Origin: Comamonas testosteroni
GTDB taxonomy: Bacteria > Pseudomonadota > Gammaproteobacteria > Burkholderiales > Burkholderiaceae_C
Reading direction: 5' to 3'
Length of the DNA: 64,000 nucleotides
NCBI RefSeq assembly: GCF_003569915.1
Contig: NZ_KZ984442.1
Coordinates: 62,001 to 126,000, forward strand
The notes beneath the pieces were generated by a model that saw only the letters and a program-made list of their open reading frames with translations, was not told the origin of the DNA and ran no database searches. This document shows positions 12,491 to 21,418 of the stretch, one piece after another. The position numbers and the translations under genes are program-made. Each line of letters starts with the position of its first letter. Within the stretch, counting starts at the first letter, position 1.

Positions 12491-12718
12491 TCAGCGGCGA
12501 CGCAGGATATGAATGAATTCATCGCCCACCGTCTGCTGCTCCACCAGCTCATTGCCCGTCTGTTTGGCAAAAGCCTGAAAGTCGCGGATGGAGCCTGTGT
12601 CGGTGGCCACGACCTTGAGCAGCTGACCGCTTTGCATGGTCGCCAGCGCTTTTTTGGCTTTGAGAATGGGCAGCGGACAGTTCAGGCCGCGGGTGTCTAC
12701 TTCTTGATCTGCTTGCAT
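12491..12718 (-). CDS. TusA/SirA-family sulfurtransferase
   Basis: 75 aa, the whole length of the family. The signature DTRGLNCPLPILKAKKAL contains the CPxP motif whose Cys carries the persulfide sulfur. TusA members relay sulfur for tRNA 2-thiouridine and other cofactors. Convergent with galU; upstream is the NUDIX gene in the same direction, 69 bp away. Whether it is TusA proper or a paralogue cannot be told from one copy. Confidence 0.88.
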   Translation of the reverse strand: MQADQEVDTRGLNCPLPILKAKKALATMQSGQLLKVVATDTGSIRDFQAFAKQTGNELVEQQTVGDEFIHILRRR

Positions 12719-12787
12719 GGCTTGGAATTCCTCGACAGTCCCGATTGTAGAAAAGCCTGCATCAGTCGTCGGCTGCGCGGTCTTTGC

Positions 12788-13411
12788 CTACTTCAGCCGC
12801 GGAGCAACCGTGAAGCGCGGATCTTCGTCCCAATAACGCACGGGCCACTTGGCCGGGTCTGGCTCGGGGTTCTGGCCAGGGCGAAATGCGCCAAAACGAG
12901 GCTCAAAGCCTTTTTGCTTGATCCACTCCGCCAGCGCGTAGCCCGTACCGGCAGGCCAGCACAGCGACTCTTCAGCCGTCTGCCAGCGGTACTCCAGCAA
13001 CTCGGGCGAGAGCCGCACATCCTCAGGCTTGCCATGGACACGCACGTGATAGGCAATCAGCACCTGGTTCATGCGCAAAAACTCCGAGCAGCACAGCAAG
13101 CGCAGTGCCTTGACCTGCAGCCCGGTCTCTTCCATCACTTCGCGGCAAATGCCTGCTTCCGGTGATTCGCCCGCTTCCATAAAGCCGGTGATCAGGCCGA
13201 AAACGCCTTCCTGCCACAGCGCATTGCGCGCCAGCAGCACGCGGCCATCATCACCTTCCACGACAGCCGCCAGCACCGGCGTGGGGTTGCCCCAATGCGT
13301 AAAACCGCAGACGGGGCAGCGCAGGCGCTGCACCTCGCCACTGTCCTCACTGGCCACAATCCATTGCAACTCGGTCGCGCAGTTGGAGCAAAAGCGCACT
13401 TCATAAGCCAT
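12788..13411 (-). CDS. NUDIX hydrolase with N-terminal zinc ribbon
   Basis: 207 aa. An N-terminal zinc-binding knuckle (CSNC and CPVC) precedes a NUDIX domain with a complete Nudix box, from GFMEAGE to REVMEETG. This layout is that of NudC-like or nucleoside diphosphate-X hydrolases. The start at ATG 13411 is supported by GGAG 9 nt upstream; the frame is open 28 codons further without a ribosome binding site. In the same direction as cysM and tusA. Confidence 0.87.
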   Translation of the reverse strand: MAYEVRFCSNCATELQWIVASEDSGEVQRLRCPVCGFTHWGNPTPVLAAVVEGDDGRVLLARNALWQEGVFGLITGFMEAGESPEAGICREVMEETGLQVKALRLLCCSEFLRMNQVLIAYHVRVHGKPEDVRLSPELLEYRWQTAEESLCWPAGTGYALAEWIKQKGFEPRFGAFRPGQNPEPDPAKWPVRYWDEDPRFTVAPRLK

Positions 13412-13503
13412 CAAGTTTCTCCAGAACTTCTGTAATCCAGATGCGCGGCCCCCGCCCCCCGCCAGAGACATCAAGCAAGGGCCGCCCCGCAGCAATGATG
13501 TCG

Positions 13504-13541
13504 TCCCCCTCTGGGGGAAGCCGCGCAGCGGCTCAGGGGGA
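13504..13541. repeat. Palindromic extragenic repeat, copy 1
   Basis: TCCCCCTCTGGGGGAAGCC, then GCGCAGCGGCTCAGGGGGA. It is the reverse complement of the element at 58706-58735. It lies between cysM and the NUDIX gene and can fold as a hairpin. Confidence 0.75.
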
Positions 13542-13546
13542 GTCAG

Positions 13547-14452
13547 TTACGCTGGGAAAACGCCCGTAGAAAGATAACGATCCCCACGATCGCAGACCAC
13601 GAACACAATGGTCGCGTTCTGCTCGCGCTTGGCAATCTCCTGCGCGACCCAGAGGGCACCCGCAGCGGAAATACCGGCAAAAATGCCTTCTTCGCGCGCC
13701 ATGCGGCGAGCCATGTCTTCGGCATCGTCCTGCGTCACATAGACCAGCTCATCGACCAGCGATGCGTCATAGATCTTGGGCAGATATTCCTCGGGCCATT
13801 TGCGGATGCCAGGAATGCGCGAGCCTTCGGAAGGCTGGGCACCGACGATCTTGATATTCGGGTTCTTTTCCTTGAGGAACTTCGCCACGCCGGTGATCGT
13901 ACCGGTCGTGCCCATGGCGCTCACAAAGTGCGTGATCTCGCCACCCGTCTGCTCCCAAAGTTCGGGGCCGGTGGTTTCATAGTGAGCACGGGGATTGTCG
14001 GGATTCGCAAACTGATCGAGCACCACGCCCTTGCCCTGCGCCACCATCTGATCGGCCAGATCGCGCGCATATTCCATGCCGCCGCTCTTGGGCGTGAGGA
14101 TCAGCTCGGCACCATAGGCCTTCATGGTCTGGGCGCGCTCGATGGACAGGTCCTCAGGCATGATCAAAATCATGCGGTAGCCCTTGATCGCAGCGGCCAT
14201 GGCCAGCGCAATGCCGGTGTTGCCCGAGGTCGCCTCGATCAGCGCATCACCGGGCTTGATTTCACCGCGCTCCTCTGCACGCTGGATCATGGACAGAGCA
14301 GGTCTGTCCTTGACCGAGCCTGCGGGGTTGTTGCCCTCGAGCTTGCCCAGCACCACATTTCCGCGCTCACGGTTCGCTTCTGCGCCGATACGCTGCAATG
14401 CCACCAGCGGCGTGTGACCGATAGCATGTTCGATGGTCAAATAATTTTTCAT
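13547..14452 (-). CDS. cysM: Cysteine synthase B (O-acetylserine sulfhydrylase)
   Basis: PLP enzyme that makes cysteine from O-acetylserine and sulfide or thiosulfate. 301 aa. NNPAGSVKDRPA contains the PLP Lys48, and TSGNTGIALA is the substrate-binding loop. The length and the EGNNPAGSVKDR form suit CysM rather than CysK. It lies antisense to, and 39 bp from, the tRNA-Leu gene. Only a weak TTGGG ribosome binding site is seen. Confidence 0.93.
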   Translation of the reverse strand: MKNYLTIEHAIGHTPLVALQRIGAEANRERGNVVLGKLEGNNPAGSVKDRPALSMIQRAEERGEIKPGDALIEATSGNTGIALAMAAAIKGYRMILIMPEDLSIERAQTMKAYGAELILTPKSGGMEYARDLADQMVAQGKGVVLDQFANPDNPRAHYETTGPELWEQTGGEITHFVSAMGTTGTITGVAKFLKEKNPNIKIVGAQPSEGSRIPGIRKWPEEYLPKIYDASLVDELVYVTQDDAEDMARRMAREEGIFAGISAAGALWVAQEIAKREQNATIVFVVCDRGDRYLSTGVFPA

Positions 14453-14491
14453 CCCAATACTGTGCCATAATTCCTGTCTGCGCTAAGCGAA

Positions 14492-14576
14492 GCCCGGGTG
14501 GTGAAATTGGTAGACGCAGGGGACTCAAAATCCCCCGCCGCAAGGCGTGCCGGTTCGATTCCGGCCCCGGGCACCA
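14492..14576 (+). tRNA. tRNA-Leu (anticodon CAA), prophage target gene
   Basis: 85 nt with encoded CCA. Acceptor arm GCCCGGG pairs with CCCGGGC; the D-arm contains GGTGAAATTGGTAGACGC; anticodon arm GGGGA, loop CTCAAAA, TCCCC with CAA at 14526-14528; the long variable arm is typical of tRNA-Leu; T-arm GCCGG-TTCGATT-CCGGC. It reads UUG codons. The last 55 nt are phage-derived: they were restored by integration, and the displaced original 3' end is at 51493-51547. Confidence 0.97.
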
Positions 14577-14586
14577 CATACAGAAA
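14522..14586. repeat. attL, 65-bp attachment-site core repeat
   Basis: Identical to 51493-51557. It spans the anticodon stem to CCA of tRNA-Leu plus ten downstream bases (CATACAGAAA). Confidence 0.95.
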
Positions 14587-14621
14587 GCCGTTAAGTTTTA
14601 AGGACTTAGCGGCTTTTTCTT
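14584..14621 (+). terminator. Phage-supplied terminator for tRNA-Leu
   Basis: AAAGCCGTTAAGT pairs with ACTTAGCGGCTTT, with one G-T pair, followed by a T-run. It is an imperfect copy of the chromosomal terminator now displaced to 51555-51592. Confidence 0.85.
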
Positions 14622-14662
14622 TTGTGTTTCAGGCTTTGAGAGTTGCTGAAAAATATCTCAAA

Positions 14663-14714
14663 TAGGCGCGAAAATTAAAGAGCGTAGGCGCAAAAAACCA
14701 TTTCTGCAAAGGGT
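14663..14714. promoter_or_regulatory. Candidate integrase arm-type sites, left
   Basis: TAGGCGCGAAA at 14663 and TAGGCGCAAA at 14685, followed by AAAAAACCAT-N6-AAAGGGT at 14692-14714. The same motifs occur beside attR (51390-51451), so they probably bind integrase or its accessory proteins. Confidence 0.5.
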
Positions 14715-15776
14715 TCAAGCCCGCTCTTTGGTGCTCTGAGGCTCTGAATCAGCACCTAGCGTGTACGCTTCAAAGTCGCAAGCTGGCACCCCGGCCCAGT
14801 TGTTGATGGCATGTTTCATGCGCACCTGCAGCGGCACCAGCTCATTTCGGGCAAAGACCTTTGCGGCCTTCTCGACATCACCGAAACCGCCCGTGTTGTT
14901 GGGCATCATCCCCATGAGCTGGGGCGGCACGCGGTGGGCGGCCAGCACATCGTCACGGCTGGAATTCTTGATATTGGTGAAATCGTCCTTGGCGGCAACT
15001 TCGCTGATGGGGATCAGCTTGATGCCGTCTGCCTTCCCGTCCGGCGCGTAATAAAACAGGTTTTTGAAGTTTCCCGCGCCCTTGGATTTCATGAGCTGTT
15101 CGCGCATGGCTTCAATATCGTCCTGGCTCTGCGCGGCGTCCGTCACGTACAAGATGAAGCCCGCGTGTGCGCCGTTGGCGTAGTAGCGGCGACGGAAAAG
15201 CGTGGCCGCTTCGTTGAGGAAGGCAGAGTGCAGTGCGCCCAGGTACTGAGGCAGGCCGTAGACCTCCTGATGCAGATCAGGCTCACGCAGGTGGAACACG
15301 GCGCCGGGCTTGAACTGGTGCTCGCGCACAAAGTCTTCCAGAAAAAAGTAGGTGTCCAGCTCTGTGCCGCGCCGGGTGTATTTGCCCAAAGAGTGGCGCA
15401 ACTCCAGAAACTGCCTGCTGATGCTGCTACGCTTTTCGAGAAAGCCATTGCCCAGCACCAGATAATCCAGCGCGAAGGCTTGGAAGGCCTCGGCGCTGAG
15501 CCACTGGCTGGGCTTGAAGGTGCTGGTCAGCACATTGACTTTGAAGCGCAGCGCGCTTTCGTGGTGGGCGCCCACGCGCAGGGTGCGGGCCAGCTCGGCA
15601 AAGCTCACAGGTGGCTCATACCAACGGCCATTGTTCATGCACTCGGCGTACTCCATGATCGAGGCACGCCCACCGATTACCGGCTCGGGCTCGCCAAAAC
15701 TGAACATGATGGGCTTGGTGGTCTCTACGGCGGCGGGCTCTGCAGCGACTGGCGCTGCGGTTTCGGTGGTGCTCAT
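14715..15776 (-). CDS. Q: Phage portal protein (P2 gpQ type)
   Basis: 353 aa, close to P2 gpQ (344). Twelve copies form the head vertex through which DNA enters. Recognised by GRASIMEYAECMNNGRWYEPP and YYANGAHAGFILYVTD, typical of the PBSX/P2 portal family, and by the closing block HRVPPQLMGMMPNNTGGFGD. Its start overlaps the terminase stop by 4 bp (ATGA), so it is translationally coupled to P. The stop lies next to the left arm sites. Confidence 0.95.
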   Translation of the reverse strand: MSTTETAAPVAAEPAAVETTKPIMFSFGEPEPVIGGRASIMEYAECMNNGRWYEPPVSFAELARTLRVGAHHESALRFKVNVLTSTFKPSQWLSAEAFQAFALDYLVLGNGFLEKRSSISRQFLELRHSLGKYTRRGTELDTYFFLEDFVREHQFKPGAVFHLREPDLHQEVYGLPQYLGALHSAFLNEAATLFRRRYYANGAHAGFILYVTDAAQSQDDIEAMREQLMKSKGAGNFKNLFYYAPDGKADGIKLIPISEVAAKDDFTNIKNSSRDDVLAAHRVPPQLMGMMPNNTGGFGDVEKAAKVFARNELVPLQVRMKHAINNWAGVPACDFEAYTLGADSEPQSTKERA

Positions 15777-17698
15777 TGGGATACCTCGATGAAAGATTTG
15801 GTGCGCTTGGTGGCAAGGCCTGTGCCCTGCTCAAGCGGCTCGTGTGAGAGGGCATGCATGCAAGCCCAGGCCAGATCACCGTGGCCGGTTTCGCTGTTGC
15901 GGCCTGCGGTGTAGGTCACGCTTTTCCCGCTGGCGGTCAGCTCGCGCTTCACGGCCATGAAGGCGGCGGCCAGCTCTTTTTCCCCGGCATCAAACTCAAG
16001 ACGGCCAGCGCGCATCACGGCCTGAGCCTTGAGCACCAGCATGGTTTTGGCCTCCAGGCTGTAGTGCAGACCGCGCACGCTGGGGAAGAATTTGCGCACC
16101 AGTTGGTACACGCCATTACCCAGGCCAGTGGTGTCAATGGTCATCTTCTCCACGTTGTACGTGTCGCAGACTCGCTTGATCGCTGCGGCCTGCGCCTCAA
16201 AGTCCACACCGTGCAGCTGCAGCTTGTAGAGGATGCGGAATTTGCCAAGCACGTTTTCAGGCGGCGAAACCACCACCAGCGCGGCCTTGTCGCCGGTAAG
16301 GCTGGGGTCATAGCCCACCCATACCCGCTTGTAAGCAAAGGGGCGCTGAGCAAAGGGTTTGAAGTCCTTGCGCCATGCGTCCCAGCTATCGACCATGCAA
16401 CGCTGCAGCACGGCCAGCGGGAAGACAGCCTGGGCGTCATCGATGAACTGGCACATGTAGAGGTTGTTGTAGACATCCTCTGATTTCGTCAGCTTCAGGC
16501 TGGCAATGTCGAACAGATCGCAGCCGCCACGCTCGGCATCTTCCACGGTGACGATGTGGCGCCAGATGCCATCAGCACCGCGTGCGCCGTTGACCAAGGC
16601 CGCATGGGTAATGTCGATCTTGAGCTTGCGATCACCTACATGGCTGCCATCCCATAGCGCATAGGCCTGGTGCTGAATGCTGGATGGCGTGCTGAAGTAC
16701 GTAAGGTGCCACTTTTTGTGCGACGACATGCCGCTGGCCACGTTGTTCAGCTCGGTGAAATTGTTCGTCCAGAAATACTCATCGAAGTACAGATTGCCGT
16801 GGTAGCTCTGGGCCGTCTTGCTGTTGGTGCCCAGGAAATACAGAGTTGCGCCGTTTGCCAAGACGATGGGCTCACCGGTCAGCGTCTTGCCCAGCACCTC
16901 TTTGACAAACGCCACGATGTAGTGGCGGAAGACATAGGCTTGCGAGCGGCTAGCAGACAAGAAGATTTGATTGCGCCCAGTCTCCAACGCATCAATCAGC
17001 GCCTCGCGGGCGAAGTACCACGTTGCGCCAATCTGGCGCGACTTGAGAATCTGGCGTGTGCGCTCGCCAATGTTGTTCCACCAGGTGTGCTGGTGGCCGT
17101 AGAGCGAACCAAGGAACGCGTCCTTGAGCTTTTGAATGTCCTCGGGCGAGAGGTAATTGCGCTCTGGCTTCTTCTTCGGCCCAGCGTTGCGCGCATCAAT
17201 CTTGGGATTCAGGTCGGCTTCCTTGCCGGTCTGCTCATACTTGTTGATGCGCGCCAGCCGCTCCATCTGGCGGGTGAGCAGATCAATCTCACGTTCGTCC
17301 TGCCCGTTTTTCTTGTCCTTGTTGATCAGCTTGATCAACCGGGCTTCCATCGTGCCTTCCACGCGCTGGGTGGGGCGTGTGTCGTCCCAGCCATCTGCCT
17401 TATGCCAGCCGTACAGGGTGGTGCGAGGGATTTTCAGATGCTCGGCAATGTGGGTCAGACGCCAGCCCGACCAGAAGAGGCCGCGAGCCTCAAGGCGCAT
17501 GCCTGCCACCATGTCCAGGGCGCGGGCCTGCTGGGGTGTCGCCTTCGGTGCGCTTTGCTCGGCATCGACCAGCGGGAAGGGAAACGGGTTTGCAGCGGCT
17601 TTGCTTCCACGTGGCTTGCTGTGCTTAGCCACCGCTTTCAGGGCGGGGCTTGCGCGGCGCGATGTGGCTTTAGGTGGCTTGGACGGGGCAAGTTTCAT
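15773..17698 (-). CDS. P: Terminase large (ATPase) subunit (P2 gpP type)
   Basis: 641 aa. An N-terminal helix-turn-helix (LTHIAEHLKIPRTTLYGWHK, about residues 81-100) probably contacts DNA. The ATPase domain has the Walker-A-like SRQIGATW (about 220-227), and the C-terminal RNase-H-like nuclease starts at VGYDPSLTGDKAALVV. It drives DNA packaging and with gpM cuts at cos. First gene of the leftward late unit P-Q. Divergent from O across a 145-bp region containing a candidate Ogr site. Confidence 0.95.
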   Translation of the reverse strand: MKLAPSKPPKATSRRASPALKAVAKHSKPRGSKAAANPFPFPLVDAEQSAPKATPQQARALDMVAGMRLEARGLFWSGWRLTHIAEHLKIPRTTLYGWHKADGWDDTRPTQRVEGTMEARLIKLINKDKKNGQDEREIDLLTRQMERLARINKYEQTGKEADLNPKIDARNAGPKKKPERNYLSPEDIQKLKDAFLGSLYGHQHTWWNNIGERTRQILKSRQIGATWYFAREALIDALETGRNQIFLSASRSQAYVFRHYIVAFVKEVLGKTLTGEPIVLANGATLYFLGTNSKTAQSYHGNLYFDEYFWTNNFTELNNVASGMSSHKKWHLTYFSTPSSIQHQAYALWDGSHVGDRKLKIDITHAALVNGARGADGIWRHIVTVEDAERGGCDLFDIASLKLTKSEDVYNNLYMCQFIDDAQAVFPLAVLQRCMVDSWDAWRKDFKPFAQRPFAYKRVWVGYDPSLTGDKAALVVVSPPENVLGKFRILYKLQLHGVDFEAQAAAIKRVCDTYNVEKMTIDTTGLGNGVYQLVRKFFPSVRGLHYSLEAKTMLVLKAQAVMRAGRLEFDAGEKELAAAFMAVKRELTASGKSVTYTAGRNSETGHGDLAWACMHALSHEPLEQGTGLATKRTKSFIEVSQ

Positions 17699-17745
17699 GC
17701 CCTGCAGTGTGTTCCGCGCGCGCGCGAAAAGCAGTACACGAAAAA

Positions 17746-17764
17746 TGTGATTCAGCCAGCCACA
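17746..17764. promoter_or_regulatory. Candidate Ogr-type activator site between P and O
   Basis: AATGT-N13-ACAG (TGT at 17746, ACA at 17762), the same spacing as the sites before V and FI. Its centre is 89 bp before the chosen O start. Being a dyad it could also serve P, but lies only 57 bp from that start. Confidence 0.55.
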
Positions 17765-17843
17765 GTGCGCGCTGATTGCTACTAAATCAGGGGGTGGCGA
17801 ACATAGGCAGGTCGATTAAATCAACCTCATGAAGGTCAACGCC

Positions 17844-18722
17844 ATGCCCAAAGCCGCCAGCAAGGAAACCCAGCCCACATTCGTCCGCGTTGCGGTTGAA
17901 GGTGCCACCGTTGACGGTCGCACCATTCAGCGCGTGTGGCTGACTCAGGCTGCCGCCAACTACGACCCCGATGTGAAGGGTGCCCGCGTCTGGGTGGAGC
18001 ATATGCGCAGCATGTGGTCTGACAGTCCCTTCTCTGCCCAGGGCGATGTGATTGCCCTCAAGGCCGAAGAAATCAAGACCGGCAAGCTGGCCGGAAAAAT
18101 GGCCCTGTTTGCCGCCATCAAGCCTTTGCCCGACCTAGTGGAGCTGAACAAGAAGGGCAAGAAGATCTATTCCAGCATCGAGATCGAACCCAAGTTTGCC
18201 GACACTGGCGAGGCCTACCTGACGGGTCTGGCCGTGACCGATGACCCTGCCAGCTTGGGAGTGGAAATGCTGAAGTTCCACGCCAAGACCGCGCCCGCCA
18301 AATTCTCGTCTGCACCTCTGGAAACCGCCCTGGCCTTCAGCACTGGCGGTGATGACGACGAAGAGGACGATGACGACGAAGACGACAACAGCGCGCGCCG
18401 TGAAAACGCGGGCTTGCTCACAAAGCTGCTTGGCAAGTTTGGCCGCCTGAATGGCCGCCAAAGCAACAGCGAGAAATTCAACGCTGAAGCTGCCGAGGTG
18501 CTGGGCGCTGTTGGCGAATCCATTGAATCGCTGGATGAAGAGGTAAGCGCAATCAGCAAGCAATGCCTGTCGCTCAAAAAGTCCAACAAGGCTCTGCGCG
18601 GTGAGCTTGACCAGTTGCGCGAAGACTTCACCAGCTTCAAAAAGCAGATGGATGAAACCGATGGTGACCCGCAGCAGCGCAAGCCAGCCACGGGTGCCAA
18701 CGCCGACGCCGCTGACTGCTGA
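17844..18722 (+). CDS. O: Capsid scaffolding protein / maturation protease (P2 gpO type)
   Basis: 292 aa from ATG 17844, chosen because AAGGT lies 9 nt upstream; ATG 17829 in the same frame is possible and lacks a ribosome binding site. The N-terminal half is the self-cleaving serine protease, with candidate triad Asp24, His53 (WVEHMRSM) and Ser110/111 (YSSIEIEP), matching the spacing in P2. An Asp/Glu-rich linker (GDDDEEDDDDEDD) follows, then a helical coiled-coil scaffold domain that shapes the capsid. Confidence 0.93.
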   Translation: MPKAASKETQPTFVRVAVEGATVDGRTIQRVWLTQAAANYDPDVKGARVWVEHMRSMWSDSPFSAQGDVIALKAEEIKTGKLAGKMALFAAIKPLPDLVELNKKGKKIYSSIEIEPKFADTGEAYLTGLAVTDDPASLGVEMLKFHAKTAPAKFSSAPLETALAFSTGGDDDEEDDDDEDDNSARRENAGLLTKLLGKFGRLNGRQSNSEKFNAEAAEVLGAVGESIESLDEEVSAISKQCLSLKKSNKALRGELDQLREDFTSFKKQMDETDGDPQQRKPATGANADAADC

Positions 18723-18763
18723 TCACAAGCCCAACCCATTCATAGACTTCACAAGGAAACACC

Positions 18764-19777
18764 ATGCGTAACGACACCCGTGCACGTTTCAGCGCTTATG
18801 TGGGCGGCCTGGTTGCCGCCAACGGCATTGCCGATGCCGCGCAAAAATTTGCAGTCACGCCCAGCGTGCAGCAACGTCTGGAAACCAAGGTTCAGGAATC
18901 CAGCGAGTTTCTGGGCCTGATCAACATCATGCCCGTCACTGAAATGATGGGCGCCAAGCTGGGCCTGGGCGTCACTGGCCCCATTGCCAGCCGCACCAAC
19001 ACGGCCACCAAGGCCCGCAAGACCTCCGAGGTGGGCACGCTGGATGAACAGAAATACCTGTGCTCGCAAACCAATTACGACACGCACATCCGCTACAACA
19101 CGCTGGATAGCTGGGCCAAGTTCCCAGACTTCGCGGCCCGCGTGTCCAGTGTTCGCCTGCAACGCTGCGCGCTCGATCGCATCATGATCGGCTTCAACGG
19201 TGTCAGCGTGGCCGCTGATACGGACCGCGCCGCCAATCCGCTGCTGCAGGACGTAAACAAGGGCTGGATGCAGAACCTGCGCGAAGGTGCGCCCCAGCGC
19301 GTGATGGCGACTGGCAAAACCGCAGGCAAGGTGGTGGTGGGCGCGGGTGCATCTGCGGACTATGCAAGCCTTGACGGTCTGGTGTATGACGCGGCGCAAA
19401 GCCTGCTGGACCCCTGGCACTCCAATGCCGGTGATCTGGTGGCGATCACTGGCCGTGATCTGCTCAACGACAAGCTATTCCCGCTGGTCAATGACCCCAA
19501 GGCACCCACCGAGACACTGGCAGCAGACATTGTGCGCAGCCAGCGCCGCCTGGGCGGCCTGCCGGTCATCACCGTACCATTCTTCCCTGCGGGCGCAGTG
19601 CTGGTGACCAGCCTGTCCAATCTGTCGATCTACTACCAAGAAGGCGCGCGCCGCATGCATGTGAAGGAAGCGCCTGAATGGGACCGCATCGAGACTTACG
19701 AATCGTCCAACGACGCCTTCGTGATCGAAGACCTGGGCAAAGCTGCCCTGGTTGAAAAGATCGAGATTGCCGACTAA
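18764..19777 (+). CDS. N: Major capsid protein (P2 gpN type)
   Basis: 337 aa, P2 gpN being 357. HK97-fold capsid subunit of the P2 family, recognised by the N-terminus MRNDTRARFSAYVGGLVAAN and VQESSEFLGLINIMPVTE. In P2 the first 31 residues are removed by gpO; the analogous region is present. It starts 41 bp after O with AAGGA upstream. Confidence 0.95.
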   Translation: MRNDTRARFSAYVGGLVAANGIADAAQKFAVTPSVQQRLETKVQESSEFLGLINIMPVTEMMGAKLGLGVTGPIASRTNTATKARKTSEVGTLDEQKYLCSQTNYDTHIRYNTLDSWAKFPDFAARVSSVRLQRCALDRIMIGFNGVSVAADTDRAANPLLQDVNKGWMQNLREGAPQRVMATGKTAGKVVVGAGASADYASLDGLVYDAAQSLLDPWHSNAGDLVAITGRDLLNDKLFPLVNDPKAPTETLAADIVRSQRRLGGLPVITVPFFPAGAVLVTSLSNLSIYYQEGARRMHVKEAPEWDRIETYESSNDAFVIEDLGKAALVEKIEIAD

Positions 19778-19852
19778 CGGGCAGCAGCCAAGCATCAGCG
19801 GCGTGCCGTGAATGCGCGCCGCTGATGCAAGGCACAAGCGGGGACCATCAAC

Positions 19853-20572
19853 ATGCGACAAACACCAGCGCAGCGGCACGTGATGCGTGTCATGGCTGAA
19901 CAGCAAGCCGCCCAGTCAGCGGCTGCAAACCCTCACGGCGAAACCACCGGCAGCGCGTTTGAGCTGCAGATGGCGCAACTCTATGAATTCAAGAAGCGCC
20001 TGAAGGATGTGCAATCCATGGCGGGCAAGGCCCAGCTCAAGGCCAAGCTGCTGCCTGAAATGGACGATTACCTGAACGGCGTGATGGCCTCCGACGCGGG
20101 CACCCAGGACGAAGTGCTGATGACGGCACTGATCTGGAGCATTGATGCCGGCCTGTACCCGCGTGCGCTGGAGCTGGCCGAATACGCAGTGCGTCACGAT
20201 CTCAAGATGCCTGACCAATACCAGCGCGGCCTGGCCACGGCGTTGCAGGATGAGTTTGCAGATGCGGTACTGACCGGCGCTCTCACTGGTGATGAGGCCA
20301 TGACGATTGCGGGCAAGGTGCTGCAGCTGACCGACAAGCTCGACAGCCACGATCAGGCCAAGGCCAAGCTGTACAAGGCGGGCGGCTATGCCCTGCTGGG
20401 CAAGACCACCACCAACGGTGCCGACATCAAGAAGGTAAAACTGGACGCCTGCGAAAAGGCGCTGCCACTGTTGCGCCAGGCCATGGCCTTGCACCCAGGC
20501 ATTGGCGTGAAAAAAGACATCGAGCGACTGGAACAGCGTTTGAAGCCCACAGGGCAAACGCCAGCCCAGTAG
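19853..20572 (+). CDS. M: Terminase small (endonuclease) subunit (P2 gpM type)
   Basis: 239 aa, P2 gpM being 247. Helical protein beginning MRQTPAQRHVMRVMAEQQAA and containing the conserved DEVLMTALIWSIDAGLYPRALELAEYAV block. With gpP it recognises and nicks cos. It lies between N and L as in P2. Confidence 0.92.
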   Translation: MRQTPAQRHVMRVMAEQQAAQSAAANPHGETTGSAFELQMAQLYEFKKRLKDVQSMAGKAQLKAKLLPEMDDYLNGVMASDAGTQDEVLMTALIWSIDAGLYPRALELAEYAVRHDLKMPDQYQRGLATALQDEFADAVLTGALTGDEAMTIAGKVLQLTDKLDSHDQAKAKLYKAGGYALLGKTTTNGADIKKVKLDACEKALPLLRQAMALHPGIGVKKDIERLEQRLKPTGQTPAQ

Positions 20573-20596
20573 CCGTAACCGAGCGTACCCCGCGCC

Positions 20597-20658
20597 GTGG
20601 CGGCCCCGAGGCAAAGGCAATGCAAAGCACTGCCCTCTGGCCTCGGGACCACCGCCAC
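20597..20658. other. Long stem-loop between M and L
   Basis: GTGGCGG with CCCCGAGGC pairs with GCCTCGGG and CCACCGCCAC, around a loop of about 28 nt. No T-run follows, so it is not a classical terminator; it could limit read-through or stabilise the upstream mRNA. Confidence 0.6.
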
Positions 20659-20694
20659 ACCTGAGCCGTAGCCACCGACAACGCGAAGCACACC

Positions 20695-21180
20695 ATGAAT
20701 GCCTTTGTCATCACCGCCAACCCGCCAGCCACGGGCGTGGAAGCTGTTGTCAGCAATGACGGTTGGTTTCCTGACCTGTTGCCAGCCGATGTGCGCGCCT
20801 TTGCCCGTCTGGACGGCACGGTGACACCGGAGCGTCTGCGCCCTGCATTGGTTGAAGCCATCCTTACCGTGAATGCTGAGCTGCAGACCTTCAAGGCTGA
20901 GCTGATTGAGTCTGGTTGCGATGCCCTGGACGAGGTGCAGGCCGTCAAGATCGATGGCAAAAGCGCCAAGCTGCACCACTACACCCGCGCCGTCTGCTAC
21001 TGCCTGATGGCAGATCTGGCCGAGGCCTACCGCAATTTGTCGCAGCTGCCGGACAGCAACGGCAAGGCAGGCCAGGTGTTGGAGCGGCTGGTCATCGAGC
21101 AAAACGAGCACCGCCGCAAGCAGCGCTGGGCGATTGCCGACCTCAAGGGCCAGCGCCGCGTGATTGCGGAGCTGATATAG
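20695..21180 (+). CDS. L: Head completion/stabilisation protein (P2 gpL type)
   Basis: 161 aa, P2 gpL being 169. MNAFVITANPPATG with NDGWFPDLLPADVRAFARLDGTVTPERLR is the GPL family pattern. It seals filled heads at the portal neck. It ends 2 bp before gene X. Confidence 0.9.
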   Translation: MNAFVITANPPATGVEAVVSNDGWFPDLLPADVRAFARLDGTVTPERLRPALVEAILTVNAELQTFKAELIESGCDALDEVQAVKIDGKSAKLHHYTRAVCYCLMADLAEAYRNLSQLPDSNGKAGQVLERLVIEQNEHRRKQRWAIADLKGQRRVIAELI

Positions 21181-21182
21181 CC

Positions 21183-21392
21183 ATGGCAACCCAGGTGCGC
21201 ACCATCCAGGGAGAGACAGTCGATGCGCTGTGCTGGCGTCACTACGGGCGCACGCTGGGGATGACCGAAGCCGTGCTGCAAGCCAATCCCGGGCTGGCCG
21301 CCAAGGGGCTGATTCTTCCGCAAGGGCTGTTGGTTTCCATGCCAGACCTGCCCACCCCTCAACCCAAACCCATTGTTCAGTTATGGGACTGA
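21183..21392 (+). CDS. X: Tail protein X (LysM-like)
   Basis: 69 aa, the same size as P2 gpX (67). VRTIQGETVDALCWRHYGRT is the small LysM-like tail X domain, thought to sit at the tail end of the baseplate hub. The start at 21183 follows the L stop by 2 bp; the open frame runs much further upstream only as a shadow of L. Confidence 0.9.
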   Translation: MATQVRTIQGETVDALCWRHYGRTLGMTEAVLQANPGLAAKGLILPQGLLVSMPDLPTPQPKPIVQLWD

Positions 21393-21418
21393 TTCACTCA
21401 CCACATCAAGGCCGCACC

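Noticed and set aside
14587-14714. Cohesive-end (cos) site expected near gene Q
   Set aside because: No sequence resembling the P2 cos region could be recognised here or near the integrase, so none is annotated.
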